This document shows positions 35,281 through 46,290 of a stretch of 64,000 bases of DNA, in pieces (position 1 is the first letter of the stretch; every line of letters begins with the position of its first letter). Below the pieces are notes generated by a model, which made no database searches, was not told where the DNA came from, and saw only the letters and a list, made by a program, of their open reading frames with translations. Origin of the DNA: Silene conica (taxonomy: Eukaryota; Streptophyta; Magnoliopsida; Caryophyllales; Caryophyllaceae); the NCBI GenBank assembly GCA_029255685.2, contig CM055319.2, forward strand, positions 12,572,747 to 12,636,746, written 5' to 3'. A program made the translations under genes and the position numbers.

Positions 35281-36640
35281 TTACATCGTCTTGATTCCGA
35301 GTTCCGTGAGTAGAGAGGTGAGCCAGATGACCTCGACTGTAGTATCAGCTATTGCTCGGAATTCGGCTTCGGCTGTGGAGCGTGATATTGTTTTTTGTTT
35401 CCGGGAACACCACGAGATCGGATTTTTCCCTAGGTAAACAATATATCCGGTTGTTGAAATGTAGTCTTGGTGGTCGCCGCCCCAATCGGCGTCACTAAAG
35501 GCATGTAGGCATAGTGGGGAGTTTTTTGTGAGTTGGATACCGAGATGGGGTGTTCCGTTCAAGTAGCGTAAGAGTTGTTTTAGGGCAAGCCAGTGAGAGG
35601 AGGTGGGGTGTGTGAGGAATTGAGCGTGTTTATTGACAGGAAATGAGATGTCGGGTCTTGTAAGGGACAAATATTGGAGGCTTCCGACGATGGCACGGTA
35701 ATCGCTCTCGTTTTCTATGGGTTGGTCAGGCTGTTTTAGGAGAGGTGGGTGAGGCAGCATGGGTGTGGATGCGGGTTTGCTGTCGTGAAAGTTATATTTG
35801 TGGAGGAGATCGGAAAGGTATTTGGTTTGATTGAGATGAAGGCCGGTTTGTGTAGGGGTTACTTCGATCCCAAGAAAGTATGATAAGGGGTCGAGATATT
35901 TCAGAGAAAATTTTGTGGAAATATTTGTAATGAAATCAGCTATATGTTGCGAAATTGGCCCGGTAACAATTATATCATCTACGTAAACTAGTACATAGAG
36001 GGTTTTGGTATTTGTTTTGTAAATGAAGAGTGATGGGTCAGAGAGCGAGTCTCGAAAGCCATTATGGAAAAGATAGTTTTTGAGTTCATTGTACCACGCA
36101 CGTGGTGCTTGTTTGACACCATATATTGCTTTTGAAAGTTTGCAAACATAGTCGGGTTTTTCTGCATCCACAAAACCTGGAGGTTGACACATATAAATTG
36201 TGTCCGTTAATGTACCTTGTAGGAACGCTTTATTGACATCTATTTTATGAAGATGCCAATTATTAGCGACCGCAAGGGTAAGTAGCGACCGCAAGGGTAA
36301 GTAGCGACCGCAAGAGTAAGTAACAACCGTATGGTAGTAGGTTTAATTACCGGACTGAAAGTTTCTGAGTAATCAATGTCGGGTCGTTGATGGAAGCCTT
36401 TCGCAACAAGTCTGGCTTTATGTTGTTTAAGGCTACCATCGGTGTTGTACTTAATACGGTATACCTATTTACAGCCGACGATATTTGGGGCATGATTGCG
36501 GGGTACAAGTTCCCATGTTTGATTACGGAGGAGAGCTTGATGCTCATCAATCATTGTCGCCCGCCACCGAGGGTCTACAAGGGCTTGTTTCGTGGTTGTG
36601 GGTGTGACGTGAGGATAGGGTAGGACAACCATCTTTGCGT
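35281..36640 (-). pseudogene. copia reverse transcriptase and RNase H of G
   Basis: The long open part (36294-35281) contains [37 protein letters not shown], the catalytic YVDDIIVTG, YFLGIEVTPTQTGLHLNQ, and RNase H (FSDADWGGD, STTGYIVYLG, STAEAEFRAIADT). Upstream, 36300-36620 encodes the RT start ([40 protein letters not shown]) with one in-frame stop near 36464. A threefold 19-bp tandem repeat at 36266-36320 adds 38 bp within the LTLAVA block and shifts the frame. RNase H stops being readable after about 35281, where copia proteins normally have more sequence. Confidence 0.92.
36266..36322. repeat. 19-bp unit repeated three times inside RT of G
   Basis: The unit AGCGACCGCAAGGGTAAGT occurs in three adjacent copies, the third with one change. 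The amplification is out of frame. Confidence 0.93.
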
Positions 36641-37399
36641 ATCATGAATCTGGTTTTATAATGTTGTTGCTTAGGCGTGTCATGACACGGGGTGGTGGTG
36701 GAGGGGTGGTGGCAGGGCTGTTTGGTGGAGTGGTATGCGGTGAGGGTGTTGAGAGGGATGTTGGGGAAACATTGGTGGATGGTTTGGCAGGGCTGTTTGG
36801 TTGTGGGGACGAGTGAGGTGTAGGGGAAGGTGGAGGCGGGGGTGGGGCAGGGTTGTTGGGTGGTATGGTGTTAGGTAGGGGGGCTGTGGTGGCTGGTTGA
36901 TAGGAGTCAGGTGGCACGGGGAGGGTGAGGCTGCACCATTGAGTGGGTGAAGGGAGGGTTGAGTGGTCGTGGTTGGCGAGGGAAGGGTAGGGAAATTCGG
37001 TGTCTATGAATCTTACATGATGAGAAGTGTAGGTCTTTTTGGTTATAGGGTCGTAACAAATATACGCACTTTGGGTATTGGAGTAGGTGACGAGGACACA
37101 CGGTGTTGATTTTGGGTCGAGTTTATGAGTGGTGTAAGGTCTAAGCCATGGAAAACAGAGACATCCAAATGGTTTAAGTTTATTGTAGTTGGGCGGTTGA
37201 TGTAGTAATTTTTTTAGGGTGTTTTATGTTGTAGAGTCGATGTGGGAAGACGGTTAATTAAGTAAGTAGCCGTAGAGAACGCGTATGGCCAAAACGAGGT
37301 TGGCATGTTAGCATGGGTTAGCAGCGCGAGACCGGTTTCGACAACATGTCGGTGTCGTCGCTCTGCAAAACCATTATGCTCCGGTGTATGTGGGGGTGA
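36641..37399 (-). pseudogene. integrase C-terminal half and proline-rich linker of G
   Basis: Next to the B insertion the minus strand reads SPPHTPEHNGFAERRHRHVV and MPTSFWPYAFSTATYLINRL (37410-37230), part of the copia integrase core. Further left is a Pro/Ser/Thr-rich linker (36917-36642) between integrase and RT. The reading frame changes several times. Confidence 0.85.
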
Positions 37400-38350
37400 T
37401 GTAACATCCCGTATTTTCATAAAATATATTTTAAAGGTTTTTAATTATTGTAAGTAATAAAATAATATTTTAATAATTTATTGGGAAGTGTTTTAAATAA
37501 ATAGTAAGATCCGTCTTAAGAACCTTAAGTCCTTAAGACGAATACAAACTTGGCAAATTGAATTCATAACTTAAAACCCGTTCATTCCAACCCGTTTTCC
37601 TTGAAACGGGAAAGGACAATTACAAACCCCTAAACCCTTGTGTAATGTCGACATATTGTTCTCCTTCAAAAACAAAACACTAACATTTCATATTTCTTAA
37701 AACCTCCTTAAATCTTCATCTTCTTTTCCAAATTCCGTCATCATCCGTTCACCGAATCAAGGTAATAAATACATTTTCGGAATCCTCATTGAATTTGCAA
37801 GCCATCTGTCACTTCCGTTTTTCGTTTTCTTCATTCCGAAAATTGGGCTGTTTTGGAGAAATCCGTCTTTTGATCCCTAAAACTCGTTTTTCGTGATGTA
37901 GGTGAGGGCTTAGAAGACCCGGACGTGGATAGCTTCGTTGTAGAGGAGGAGCTTTGAGCGGGATTGCTTTTAAGGTGACGATAATGAGAAACTCGGCCTT
38001 ATTGTATACATTAGCACTTTTCTTGCTTGAATTAGTTTAAGCTTCTGATTTTTCATGTTGTTAATGTTAATGAGACTTAGTATCATGCTAGGAATCCTTC
38101 TTAAAGACCCTCATATGCTTAGTTGTTGTTATATGCACTTGTTGTTAAATTTAGAAAATTGTATGCTTGCGACGGATACAAATCATAATCTTATTGAGGA
38201 TTGTTTGTGGGTTTAATTGCTGGTAGTTAGTATGTTTAGTGTTTATATTTGATGGGTAGGAAGTTGTTGTAGCGAATCTTGAGGTTTTGTATCGATTTCA
38301 TGAAGTTTTGTTATTGCTGGAAAACACGATTTTCGTGTTCAGGCTCTCTG

Positions 38351-38649
38351 AGCCGGTCGACCGACCGGCCGCCGGTCGACCGGCTGGGAGTGCCTCTTGT
38401 TGTTTTTGCGGGTTTTGAAAATATGTAGGATTTAGGTTGCCAGCCGGTAGGCCGGCTGCCTGCCAACCGGCTGGTAGCCTCTTTGGTGAGGTTTACGTAA
38501 TGTGTAAGTAGAGGGGATTTGGTTCCCCAGCCGGTAGGCCGGCTGCCTGCCGACCGGCTGGGAGCCCTTTTTGGTTGTTTGCGTATTAAGAAAGAGGAAG
38601 GCTAGGATGGGTGTCCAGCCGGTAGGCCGGCTGCCTGCCGACCGGCTGG
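38351..38649. repeat. four 35-bp GC-rich palindromes at about 88-bp spacing in B
   Basis: Imperfect palindromes lie at about 38353-38387, 38440-38474, 38527-38561 and 38615-38649. The first contains GGTCGACCGACC (38355) and GGTCGACCGGC (38374). The other three read CCAGCCGGTAGGCCGGCTGC followed by CTGCC(A/G)ACCGGCTGG. Intervening DNA of about 53 bp is loosely repeated (TTGTTTGCG-like strings). Confidence 0.9.
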
Positions 38650-38954
38650 GGTCCCCTGATGCTTGTTTTTATTTTGAATCCGTATTTAGTCCGTAACTTT
38701 TAAACGGTTGATCGGTTTTGATTGAAATTCGTTCCGTGTACCTTTGATATGTGTTTGAGGTCCCCGGAGGATGGGCGACACTATATTGGGTTCGGGAATG
38801 GAGAGAGGGTAGAGACCCCCCGGTCGGGTAACTGAAAGGGAAACCGGTTCTCCCTCAACTTAGTTCTTGGGGTCAATTAAGTGTTGATTAGAAGTTAAGA
38901 AAGTAGAACTATAGATTAGTTCATAGACTTTGATGATATTGTATTGATGCGTAT

Positions 38955-39513
38955 TAAGTTATGCCTTAACCTGGCCTCTGAACTTAATACGTGAGTTGTT
39001 TGTCATATATGGGGATATGCCTTAAGTTGGCCTCTGAGCCCTATATGTGTATGGTTGTCGTGTCGGGGATATGCCTTAAGCTGGCTTCTGAGCCCATAAA
39101 TGTTGGATATTGATCGCGTTGGAACATGCCTTAAGTTGGCCTCTGAGTCTAACGAGTAGAGCAGCTGCACAACGGGGTAGCTAAGGAACTGACACCTTGC
39201 CCGAAGTGCAGATGTTTGATGCTAGGACATGCCTTAAGCTGGCCTCTGAGTCTAGTGTCTTGTGATGTAGTGAAGGGACATGCCTTAAGCTGGCCTCTGA
39301 GTCCTTTACTTTTGGATGCTAGTCCATGCGTTGTGTTGTCGCCTCTGAATCTAGTGTCTTGCTGATTGGCGGGTCTATGCCTTAAGTTGGCCTCTGAGTT
39401 CTTGCTTGCTGAATGTTTTGGTGTTTAGGTTATGTCTTAAGTTGACCGCTGAACCTTTACACTTGCTGAATGATTGGTATGTAGGTTATGTCTTAAGTTG
39501 ACCGCTGAACCTT
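38955..39513. repeat. about ten diverged copies of a CCTTAAGYTGGCCTCTGAG motif in B
   Basis: The motif recurs in direct orientation with steps of roughly 45-70 bp, within variable flanks. The last two copies read GTCTTAAGTTGACCGCTGAA, the form found singly in each unit of the 411-bp duplication in A. Confidence 0.88.
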
Positions 39514-40263
39514 ATACTTGCTGAGTTTTATCTGCTTGCCTTGAGTTGGTACGGTGTCAGATATAGATGTTGATATTGATGTTATAGATGTTAATATTGA
39601 TGATATGGATGTTTTGACTTGTTGTTGTTCATCCAAGGCATTGGATGACTCTTTAGTCAGTTTCGTAAATGGTTTGGACTGAAAGACCCCCCGACCGGGC
39701 AACCGGTAGGGAAACCGGCTCTCCTTCCAAATAGTTTCCGAAGTTGGTTGAGAGTCGTGCATTAGTGATTGCATGATAGTATGAGATTAGTTATTGAGAT
39801 GTTGATATACTTCACATGTTTATATATGTTGGAGTGTTCTGTTTGTATTGCTTGTTACGTGTCGTTACAAAAGGTGGCTAGGAGAACTCTAGTCACTCCC
39901 CACTGATTGTGGCGTACATGTTTTCATGTATGTAGGTACATGTAGGTTGGACAGGGTTGGATGAGAGCTAGCGAGTGATGATCCACTTGTCATCATATGA
40001 CTTACACTATCGATTAGCTAGACTCTAGTTTGATACAGTTGTTATCGTTTGGTGCCTGTAGGGATGTTCCATCCCAGGCTTTGTATATATTTGGTTTTCC
40101 GTACTTAGAACTGTTATACTTATCTATTTTGTTTATATCAGTTTCGGTTTCTGTTTCAGTCTTAATTCACCTCGCATGTTGTTTGTGTTTAAAAAGTTTA
40201 AATTCCGCTGCATTTTTAGTACTTTGTATGTTTTATATTTCCGGTTTCGCGAGGGGTTTTACA

Positions 40264-41234
40264 GGTGAGGTGAGATGCATTATGCCATTATCAAGTAAAG
40301 ACGGTGTTAGCTTGATAAATTCGCCCCCATTATCAGAATAGAAGGTTTTGATTGGTTTTTGAAAATGTTTTTCGATTATGGCTTTGAACCGAGTAAATGT
40401 TGTATATGTGTTGGATTTATTTTTTAACGGGTATAACCAAAAATAATGTGTGAAGTGGTCTACGAAAATAACGTAGTATTTGTATCCGTCATGACAGTGG
40501 ATTGGAGAGGGCCATACATGAGAAAAAATAATATCCAGTGGTGCCTAGGACGTGCGAGACGAAATGGAGAACGGGAGTTTGTGACTCTTATTAATAAGGG
40601 AAGCATTACAGTGACTAAAATTTGAAATACTAAAACTTAAATAGGTTTTTAATTGCTTAAGGATAGTGTGAGATGGGTGACCGAGACAGTGGTGTCACAA
40701 GCTTGATGATCGGGTTGCAGCATGGGCGTGAAAAGTTGGTGGAGGACGCCACTCATAAGTGCCATCATTGAAACGGCCCTGAAGAAGAGGTTGTCCCGTC
40801 TGAATTTCCTTAAAACAAAAAGAATCAGATGAGAATTCAGCGATTGCGTTATTGTCTTTACAAAATTGGGAGACGGATATGAGTTTGCGAGAAATATTGG
40901 GTACAACTAAAACATTAGTAAAATTGAGAGAGTGAGAAGAGAAGGAACCAATGTGGGTGATTGGCAGAGCGGATCCGTCGCCGATTATCAGATCATCAGG
41001 GCCTTCGTACGGGTGGTGAAGGGACAGGGTTTGGAGGTCGTTTGTAATGTGGTGAGAGGCCCCACTATCAATGAGATAGGAAGAGTTGGGGCTGATGTGA
41101 AGAGTGGCGGTATGGGCGTGAGGTTGGGACTGTTTTGACGGGGGTGGTGGAAAGGTAACAGAGAGGTAGTCGCATTTGAAGTCAGGGCAGTTAGAAATAA
41201 CGTGACCAACAGTGCGACAGTATTGGCATTTTCC
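40264..41234 (-). pseudogene. protease and integrase N-terminal region of G
   Basis: Reading leftwards from the gag zinc-knuckle region, the minus strand can be followed through a protease-like stretch (YLIDSGASHHIT near 41075, the copia aspartic protease active site) and into integrase sequence up to the B insertion. Frame changes occur; no long ORF remains. Confidence 0.75.
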
Positions 41235-42139
41235 TTAGAATGGTTTGGGTTGGTTGGTGTTATTTTGGTGACCAGGGGTACCACGGTTTTGACTGTGGTT
41301 GTTGTGGTTGGTATAGTAACGGTGGTTGTTGTTTTGGTTGTGCACTCGGGAGTGAGCAGCGTGTGCTGTTGGTGTAAAATCAGTGGTGGCGGACTGGTTT
41401 TTTATGAGCAATTCATGTTGTATCAGTTTTTCATGGAGATGGACAAATGATATGGGTGAGTCACGAGCCCGGATCGCATCGATTACGGGTTTGTAAAGGA
41501 CTTGATCGAGACCCGAGATTATTTGGGATGTGATATTTTCATCATCCATGGGTTTTCCGAGTTGGGCTTATTGATCGGTGCATGATTTTATAGAGATAAG
41601 ATAGTCGGATACCGGTTTGTCACCGAGTTTGATGTATTTCAGACGGTCTTTTAGTTGTAATATATGGCCTCTAGATGGGTTAGCATAGTTTGTGGCTAGT
41701 ATTTGCCAGGCTTCGTGAGAGGTTTGAGCGTCGAGTATGAGTGGTGCGACGGAGTCGTCTAGGGTAGCTGTCATGGCGCCAATGATTAATTGATCCTGGC
41801 GAAACCATGTCTGATACGCTGGGTTTGGTACAGGGTTTGGGTTAGCGTCGGCCGTAGTGGCAGCTGGGGTGACAGTGGTAGGAGGTGGAGTGCGGGTGCC
41901 ATCGAGGAAAGAAAATAAGGCAAAACCGTGAAGGAATTTGGTAATTTGAAAACGCCATGTTCGGTATGTGGTTGGGGTGAGTTTCGTACAGGCTGGAAAG
42001 GTGACGGCTTGGAGGGGTTTTTTCGGTTCGTCGGGGTTGGAGATAAGATTGTTGTTGGTGTTTTCCATGGGTAGGTGGGTGGCTGCGGAAGCAAGAATAA
42101 GAAGAAGGGTTGTGTGGATCGTTCTGGGTATTGATACCA
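41235..42139 (-). pseudogene. copia gag of G
   Basis: The first part (about 42065-41568) reads MENTNNN, then TPTTYRTWRFQITKFLHGF, QDQLIIGAMTATLDDSV, SHEAWQILATNYANPSRGHI and LKDRLKYIKLGDKPVSDYL, the plant copia gag (UBN2-like) domain. After one stop/frame break at about 41560 it continues as QIISGLDQVLYKPVIDAIRA, then an Asn/His-rich tail and a zinc knuckle (CQYCRTVGHVISNC) at about 41230-41190. It begins about 75 bp after the primer site. Confidence 0.9.
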
Positions 42140-42149
42140 TATACTTCCT

Positions 42150-42206
42150 CCGTTCGTATCCACACTACACTTATTCCTTTTCGGTCCGTTCGTATCCACA
42201 CTACAC
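42150..42206. repeat. duplicated inner TIR segment at the left end of H
   Basis: CGTTCGTATCCACACTACAC, part of the terminal repeat, occurs again 36 bp further in (42151-42170 and 42187-42206) in the same orientation. The right end has a single copy. Confidence 0.92.
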
Positions 42207-42834
42207 CTTTCTTTATTTGGACATATAAATGTCCATTCTATCCTAATTAAAACAACTTATTTACAACAAATGCCATTGAGACCCCACCTTAACCCAACAT
42301 CAAAACCCACTCTAAACAAAATTACTACCCATCATTAACACCCTAACCCAACCCAATCCATTAAACTTTCCCTCCAAAAATAACAACCCAACCCACATAA
42401 AACCAAACTACCCAAAATTACAAAACTCATCTTCATCCCCTCAACTACCCATATTTACTCCCCCTAAACCCTATACCATATTTACTCCCCTACCCACATT
42501 CCCACCCGCCCAGTTTAATTCCAGAACCTTCCCACCCACCCAGTTTCTACCTAGGGTTTGTTAAGCGTCTTTTGGGTAATTTGATTACTTCGTCTGTTCA
42601 TTTTGCTAGGCAGTCGCTCTCTCTCTCTACCTCTCTCTCTCTATCTCTCTTCCTTTCTCAAAAAAATCACACTAAATCACCTTGAAACTCATATCTATTC
42701 GTCACCAATCTCAAGTCACTTTCCCTTCATCCTCTTTACATTAATTCCTTACAAATTTAAATAAATGAAGTACTACTATTCTTCGTATTTTTCTTAATAA
42801 GATGATGTATTATCCGGTTTCTCCAATGCGAATA

Positions 42835-43247
42835 CCATAGTTCCTGATTCTCTCGACCCGGAGGATTTCGGATCCGAGGTTCCAGATACCCAGTTTGAAT
42901 GCGACGTTTAAGTTGAACCTTATGATGAAGGCTGTGACGTTGAAGTTGGAGGTGATTCAGGTGAAAATAGAGTTAATGATGATGGTGAGAAGCCCAGATC
43001 TGGTGTTCCTGTGGCTGTTGAATCAATTTCTCCTTTGAAAGGCGGTAGTTATGAGAGGTTCAAAGCTTTTGAACAACATTTTGTAGAGAGGGAAGCGAAA
43101 AAATGTATGGTTGACGGAATAACGACAGCGGCTTCACTGAAAGGTAAACGATCTGGTCCCGAACCTCGAACTCAAAGTTATATAAACATGAAAAAATTTG
43201 AGGCTAGATGTCTCGCAAAACGCAAAAAACCAAATGAAATAAAGTGA
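42835..43247 (+). pseudogene. unidentified ORF-like sequence inside H (possible captured fragment)
   Basis: One frame is nearly open for about 135 codons with a single TAA near 42908. It reads DSLDPEDFGSEVPDTQFECD, then VEPYDEGCDVEVGGDSGENR, and from 43011 MAVESISPLKGGSYERFKAF, then a Lys/Arg-rich end (FEARCLAKRKKPNEIK). Composition is protein-like (acidic then basic), unlike the flanking AT-rich DNA. I do not recognise a family. It could be a captured host exon or part of another transposon protein. Confidence 0.35.
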
Positions 43248-43277
43248 CTGCTGTATCCGGTTAGTACTTCGTATTTT

Positions 43278-43570
43278 TTAATTTTTGTTCATATTTATTG
43301 TTAATGCTGGGATTGTGATGCTGTTAGGAACATTGCATGTTAGATCTAATAATATTATGTTCTTGTTTGGTAATTTTAAAACTTGATTCTGATTTTTGTT
43401 CATATTTAGTGTTAATGTAGGGATTGTGATGTTGTTAGGAACATTGCATGTTAGATCTAATAATATTATGGTCTTGTTTGGTAAATTTAAAGCTTCATTC
43501 TGATATTTGTTCATATTTAGTGTTAATGTTGGGATTGTGATGATGTTAGGAACATTGCATGTTAGTAATT
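43278..43570. repeat. tandem repeat, about 117-bp unit, two to three copies in H
   Basis: Units contain TTTTTGTTCATATTTAGTGT, GGGATTGTGATG and AGGAACATTGCATGTTAG. The same unit family recurs at 44470-44830. Minus-strand ORFs across it are repeats of the same peptide and are not taken as genes. Confidence 0.88.
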
Positions 43571-44469
43571 TTAGTTGAATTTTGGATGAATGTTGTGTTT
43601 TTGTGTAAATTTAATACTGTAAATTTAAATGTTGTTTTATTGAGTTAATATTGTGCTTTTGATTACATTCATTGCTAGTTCTCCTGACTTCTCTAGAGTA
43701 CGCTGTAATTACGTGATATAAATGTTTTTGATGTATCAATGTTATGTCGTTTTTTGTATTCGTTATTGTGAATAGGTTTTCATTTATGTGCATATATGAT
43801 TGTTCAAAATTTGATTTACAATTATGGCTGAATTGCTGTTTAATTGAATTTCTGGCGTTATTTCTGTTGGATAAAGGTAAGAGGGTGTTGTGGCGTTATT
43901 TCTATTGGATAATGCTTGTTTTTAGTAGTTTTTTTAGTTTAGCTAAATGGATTGTTGGTGCTCTAAATCTTTCAAAGCATTGTTCACTTATTTAGTTTAG
44001 TTCATATGGGTTGTGCTTTGCAGTGATGTACTTCTCTTTTTTGCATAATTGAAATTTGTGATTCCTTCTGGTGACACCACTCAGAGTTATGTTAGCAGGT
44101 CGTAGGACAAAATTTAGTTCCTGGACAATCTGTTGTATAAAATCTTTCAACCCATAACTCCATATTGACTTCGAGTTCATTTTTTGTCGATACTCGTCTT
44201 TGAATAAGCAAAAAAATGTCGCATGTAATATCTAGCAAGTACTGATAGAAATTGAAGATTTTTAAGTGTAATGGAACATGAGAACCAATAATACATTGAG
44301 TGCTGATTTTTGTAGCTCATTTTATTTGCAGTATATTGTTGATAATTATATACCCTTTTATTTCCCTCCCATTTTCTCTTTAATGAATTAAAATACTTGT
44401 TTTATACTCGAATAGTCATTCATATTTGAAAACTTTGAATAGGATTCAAAATTTGATTTACAATTATGG

Positions 44470-44830
44470 GTGAATTGCATGTTAGATCTAATAATATTAT
44501 GTTGTTGTTTGGTAATTTTAAAGCTTGATTCTGATTTTTGTTCATATTTAGTGTTAATGTTGGGATTGTGATGCTGTTAGGAACACTGCATGTTAGATTT
44601 AGTAAGATTATGTTGTTGTTTAGTAATTTTAAAGCTTGATTCTGATTTTTGTTCATATTTAGTGTTAATGTTGGGATTGTGATGCTGTTAGGAACACTGC
44701 ATGTTAGATTTAGTAAGATTATGTTGTTGTTTAGTAATTTTAAAGCTTGATTCTGATTTTTGTTCATATTTATTGTTAATGTTGGGATTGTGATGCTGTT
44801 AGGAATATTGCATGTTAGATCTAATACGAT
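44470..44830. repeat. second tandem block of the 117-bp unit in H, three copies
   Basis: Copies are nearly identical and carry TTTAAAGCTTGATTCTGA, GGGATTGTGATGCTGTTAGG and GCATGTTAGATYTA. The first block (43278-43570) is 0.9 kb away. Confidence 0.9.
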
Positions 44831-44849
44831 TGTGTTGTTGATACCTCAG

Positions 44850-45340
44850 TGATGGCCCAGTTTTGGACTGAGAGGTTGGCTCAGTGATTATAAACCCTTA
44901 ATGGTTTGAGAGCTGTTTGCTGGGATTTGTGATACTGTTAGGATTATGTTGTTGATACCTCAATGATGGTCCATTTCTAGACTGAGAGGCTGGCTCAGTG
45001 ATAACAAATCCTTAATGGTTTGAGAGCCATTTAGTTCAGTAATACAACCACCACATGGTCTACCAACTTTTGGTGTGTGTGCTAAGTCATTTAGCATGGT
45101 CTACCATAGTTGGTGTGTGTGTAGGAGGCTTTGTTACTGATACAACTCGGTGATGATAAAACCTTAATGGTTTGGGAGTTGATGCCAAACGGATGTTCTT
45201 GTAGTATCTATGCTCAGATTTTGCACTTATCTTAGCCAATTAGTCAGTGTATTAAGGACACCACATGGTCTACCATATTTGGTGTGTGTGTAGGAAGCCT
45301 TTATACATACTTAGCACAACTCAATGATGAGACTAATTAG
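44850..45340. repeat. degenerate repeats (TGATACCTCAGTGATGG, CCTTAATGGTTTGAGAG) in H
   Basis: Strings such as GAGAGGYTGGCTCAGTGAT, CCTTAATGGTTTGAGAG and CACCACATGGTCTACCA occur two to four times with variable spacing. There is no coding sequence. Confidence 0.75.
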
Positions 45341-45578
45341 TCCTGAGAGTTGTAAAAACTGCATTACAATAAAGAACAACTTAAAACATAGCATACCATT
45401 ATCATTCCAATAACATTCAGTACATTCAATTAGCCAAAATGTGATTACACCTTAAACATGCATTGTCGTAGTTCACAAAAATGTGTAAACTGTAATCAAT
45501 TTCCTAAACTTCCATACTTTAGACATTGTAGCCTAATTCAGTCATTAGATGTTCTATCCCTATAACATCAACCTTTTC

Positions 45579-46290
45579 CTACAAGTATTCAATACATTCT
45601 CTTACTAATGCTTCAGAAACTGTTAAATTTCTTGGTAACATTCCACTTGCTTCAAGATGACCCTTGCCCATATGTGGAATTGAGAAATTATTATGACCCT
45701 TTACCTTCATAATCTCCACCATAACACTTTGTAATGTTAAGAATATGTTACTTAACTTTGATGGGGTGTATTCAACAAAAGCTTGCATAACTGAATTCAC
45801 TAATTCATCTATTGTGTTGGCCCTTTGTGATGCTTGAATTGACTGTAGTGCCCTAAAATACCCGAGATCGTTTGTGTTCAAATCAGGTGAATTAGGGGGC
45901 TGAAATACTAGTTGAATGTTGAACCCTTATGTGTTTGCAATTTCCCTAAACTGAGGATCATCATTGTTTATATGCGGTCTTGCATTGTCTTGCAGAATGA
46001 CAATATTCTTACTTAGAAATTCTGGCCATTTACTCTTAATTGCGGGTATTACTTGCTCAAGAATACATGCTCTTGTTACGTCCTTGGTAATTGAGTCAAT
46101 AGACTTTGTTTCCAATGTACCCCTTGCTTTGTTTCTGCTTGACCTTGCAGTTGGTTGTTGTTTGGTGAATGGGAACATCCCTATTTTTCCATCAAACAGT
46201 AATTCGCCTTCCGGTGAGTACACTGGCTTACTCACCGCACACATGAACATCACCTTCGTGATGAACCTCTTAGATCACCTTCGTGAAATC
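45579..46290 (-). pseudogene. mariner-like (DD39D) transposase, C-terminal catalytic part
   Basis: From about 46290 the minus strand reads RFITKVMFMCAVSKP, then LLFDGKIGMFPF, KARGTLETKSIDSITKDV, VIPAIKSKWPEF, VILQDNARPH (second catalytic Asp), a TAA at 45927-45929, and in the same frame GFNIQLVFQPPNSPDLNTND and LGYFRALQSIQ (third Asp). Counting the stop as one residue gives 39 residues between the second and third Asp, as in plant mariner-like DD39D enzymes. The N-terminal DNA-binding domain and the first Asp (normally in an IDEKWF block just upstream) are absent, replaced by short duplicated filler. The protein cannot be active. Confidence 0.9.

Larger units (their letters stand above)
37400..40263 (+). 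mobile_element. solo LTR B (2864 bp), relative of solo LTR A
   Basis: It begins TGTAACATCCCG and ends GGGGTTTTACA, with the exact duplication GGTGA on both sides (37395-37399, 40264-40268). It splits the integrase of G. It shares its ends and internal blocks with A (11811-15240), in opposite orientation. It has no coding sequence or primer site. It contains two repeat arrays, at 38351-38649 and 38955-39513. Confidence 0.93.

Noticed and set aside
43278..44767. Minus-strand ORFs encoding repeated NQALKLLNNNIILLNL-type peptides
   Set aside because: They are translations of the 117-bp tandem repeat; the opposite strand is equally repetitive and no start context or family supports them.
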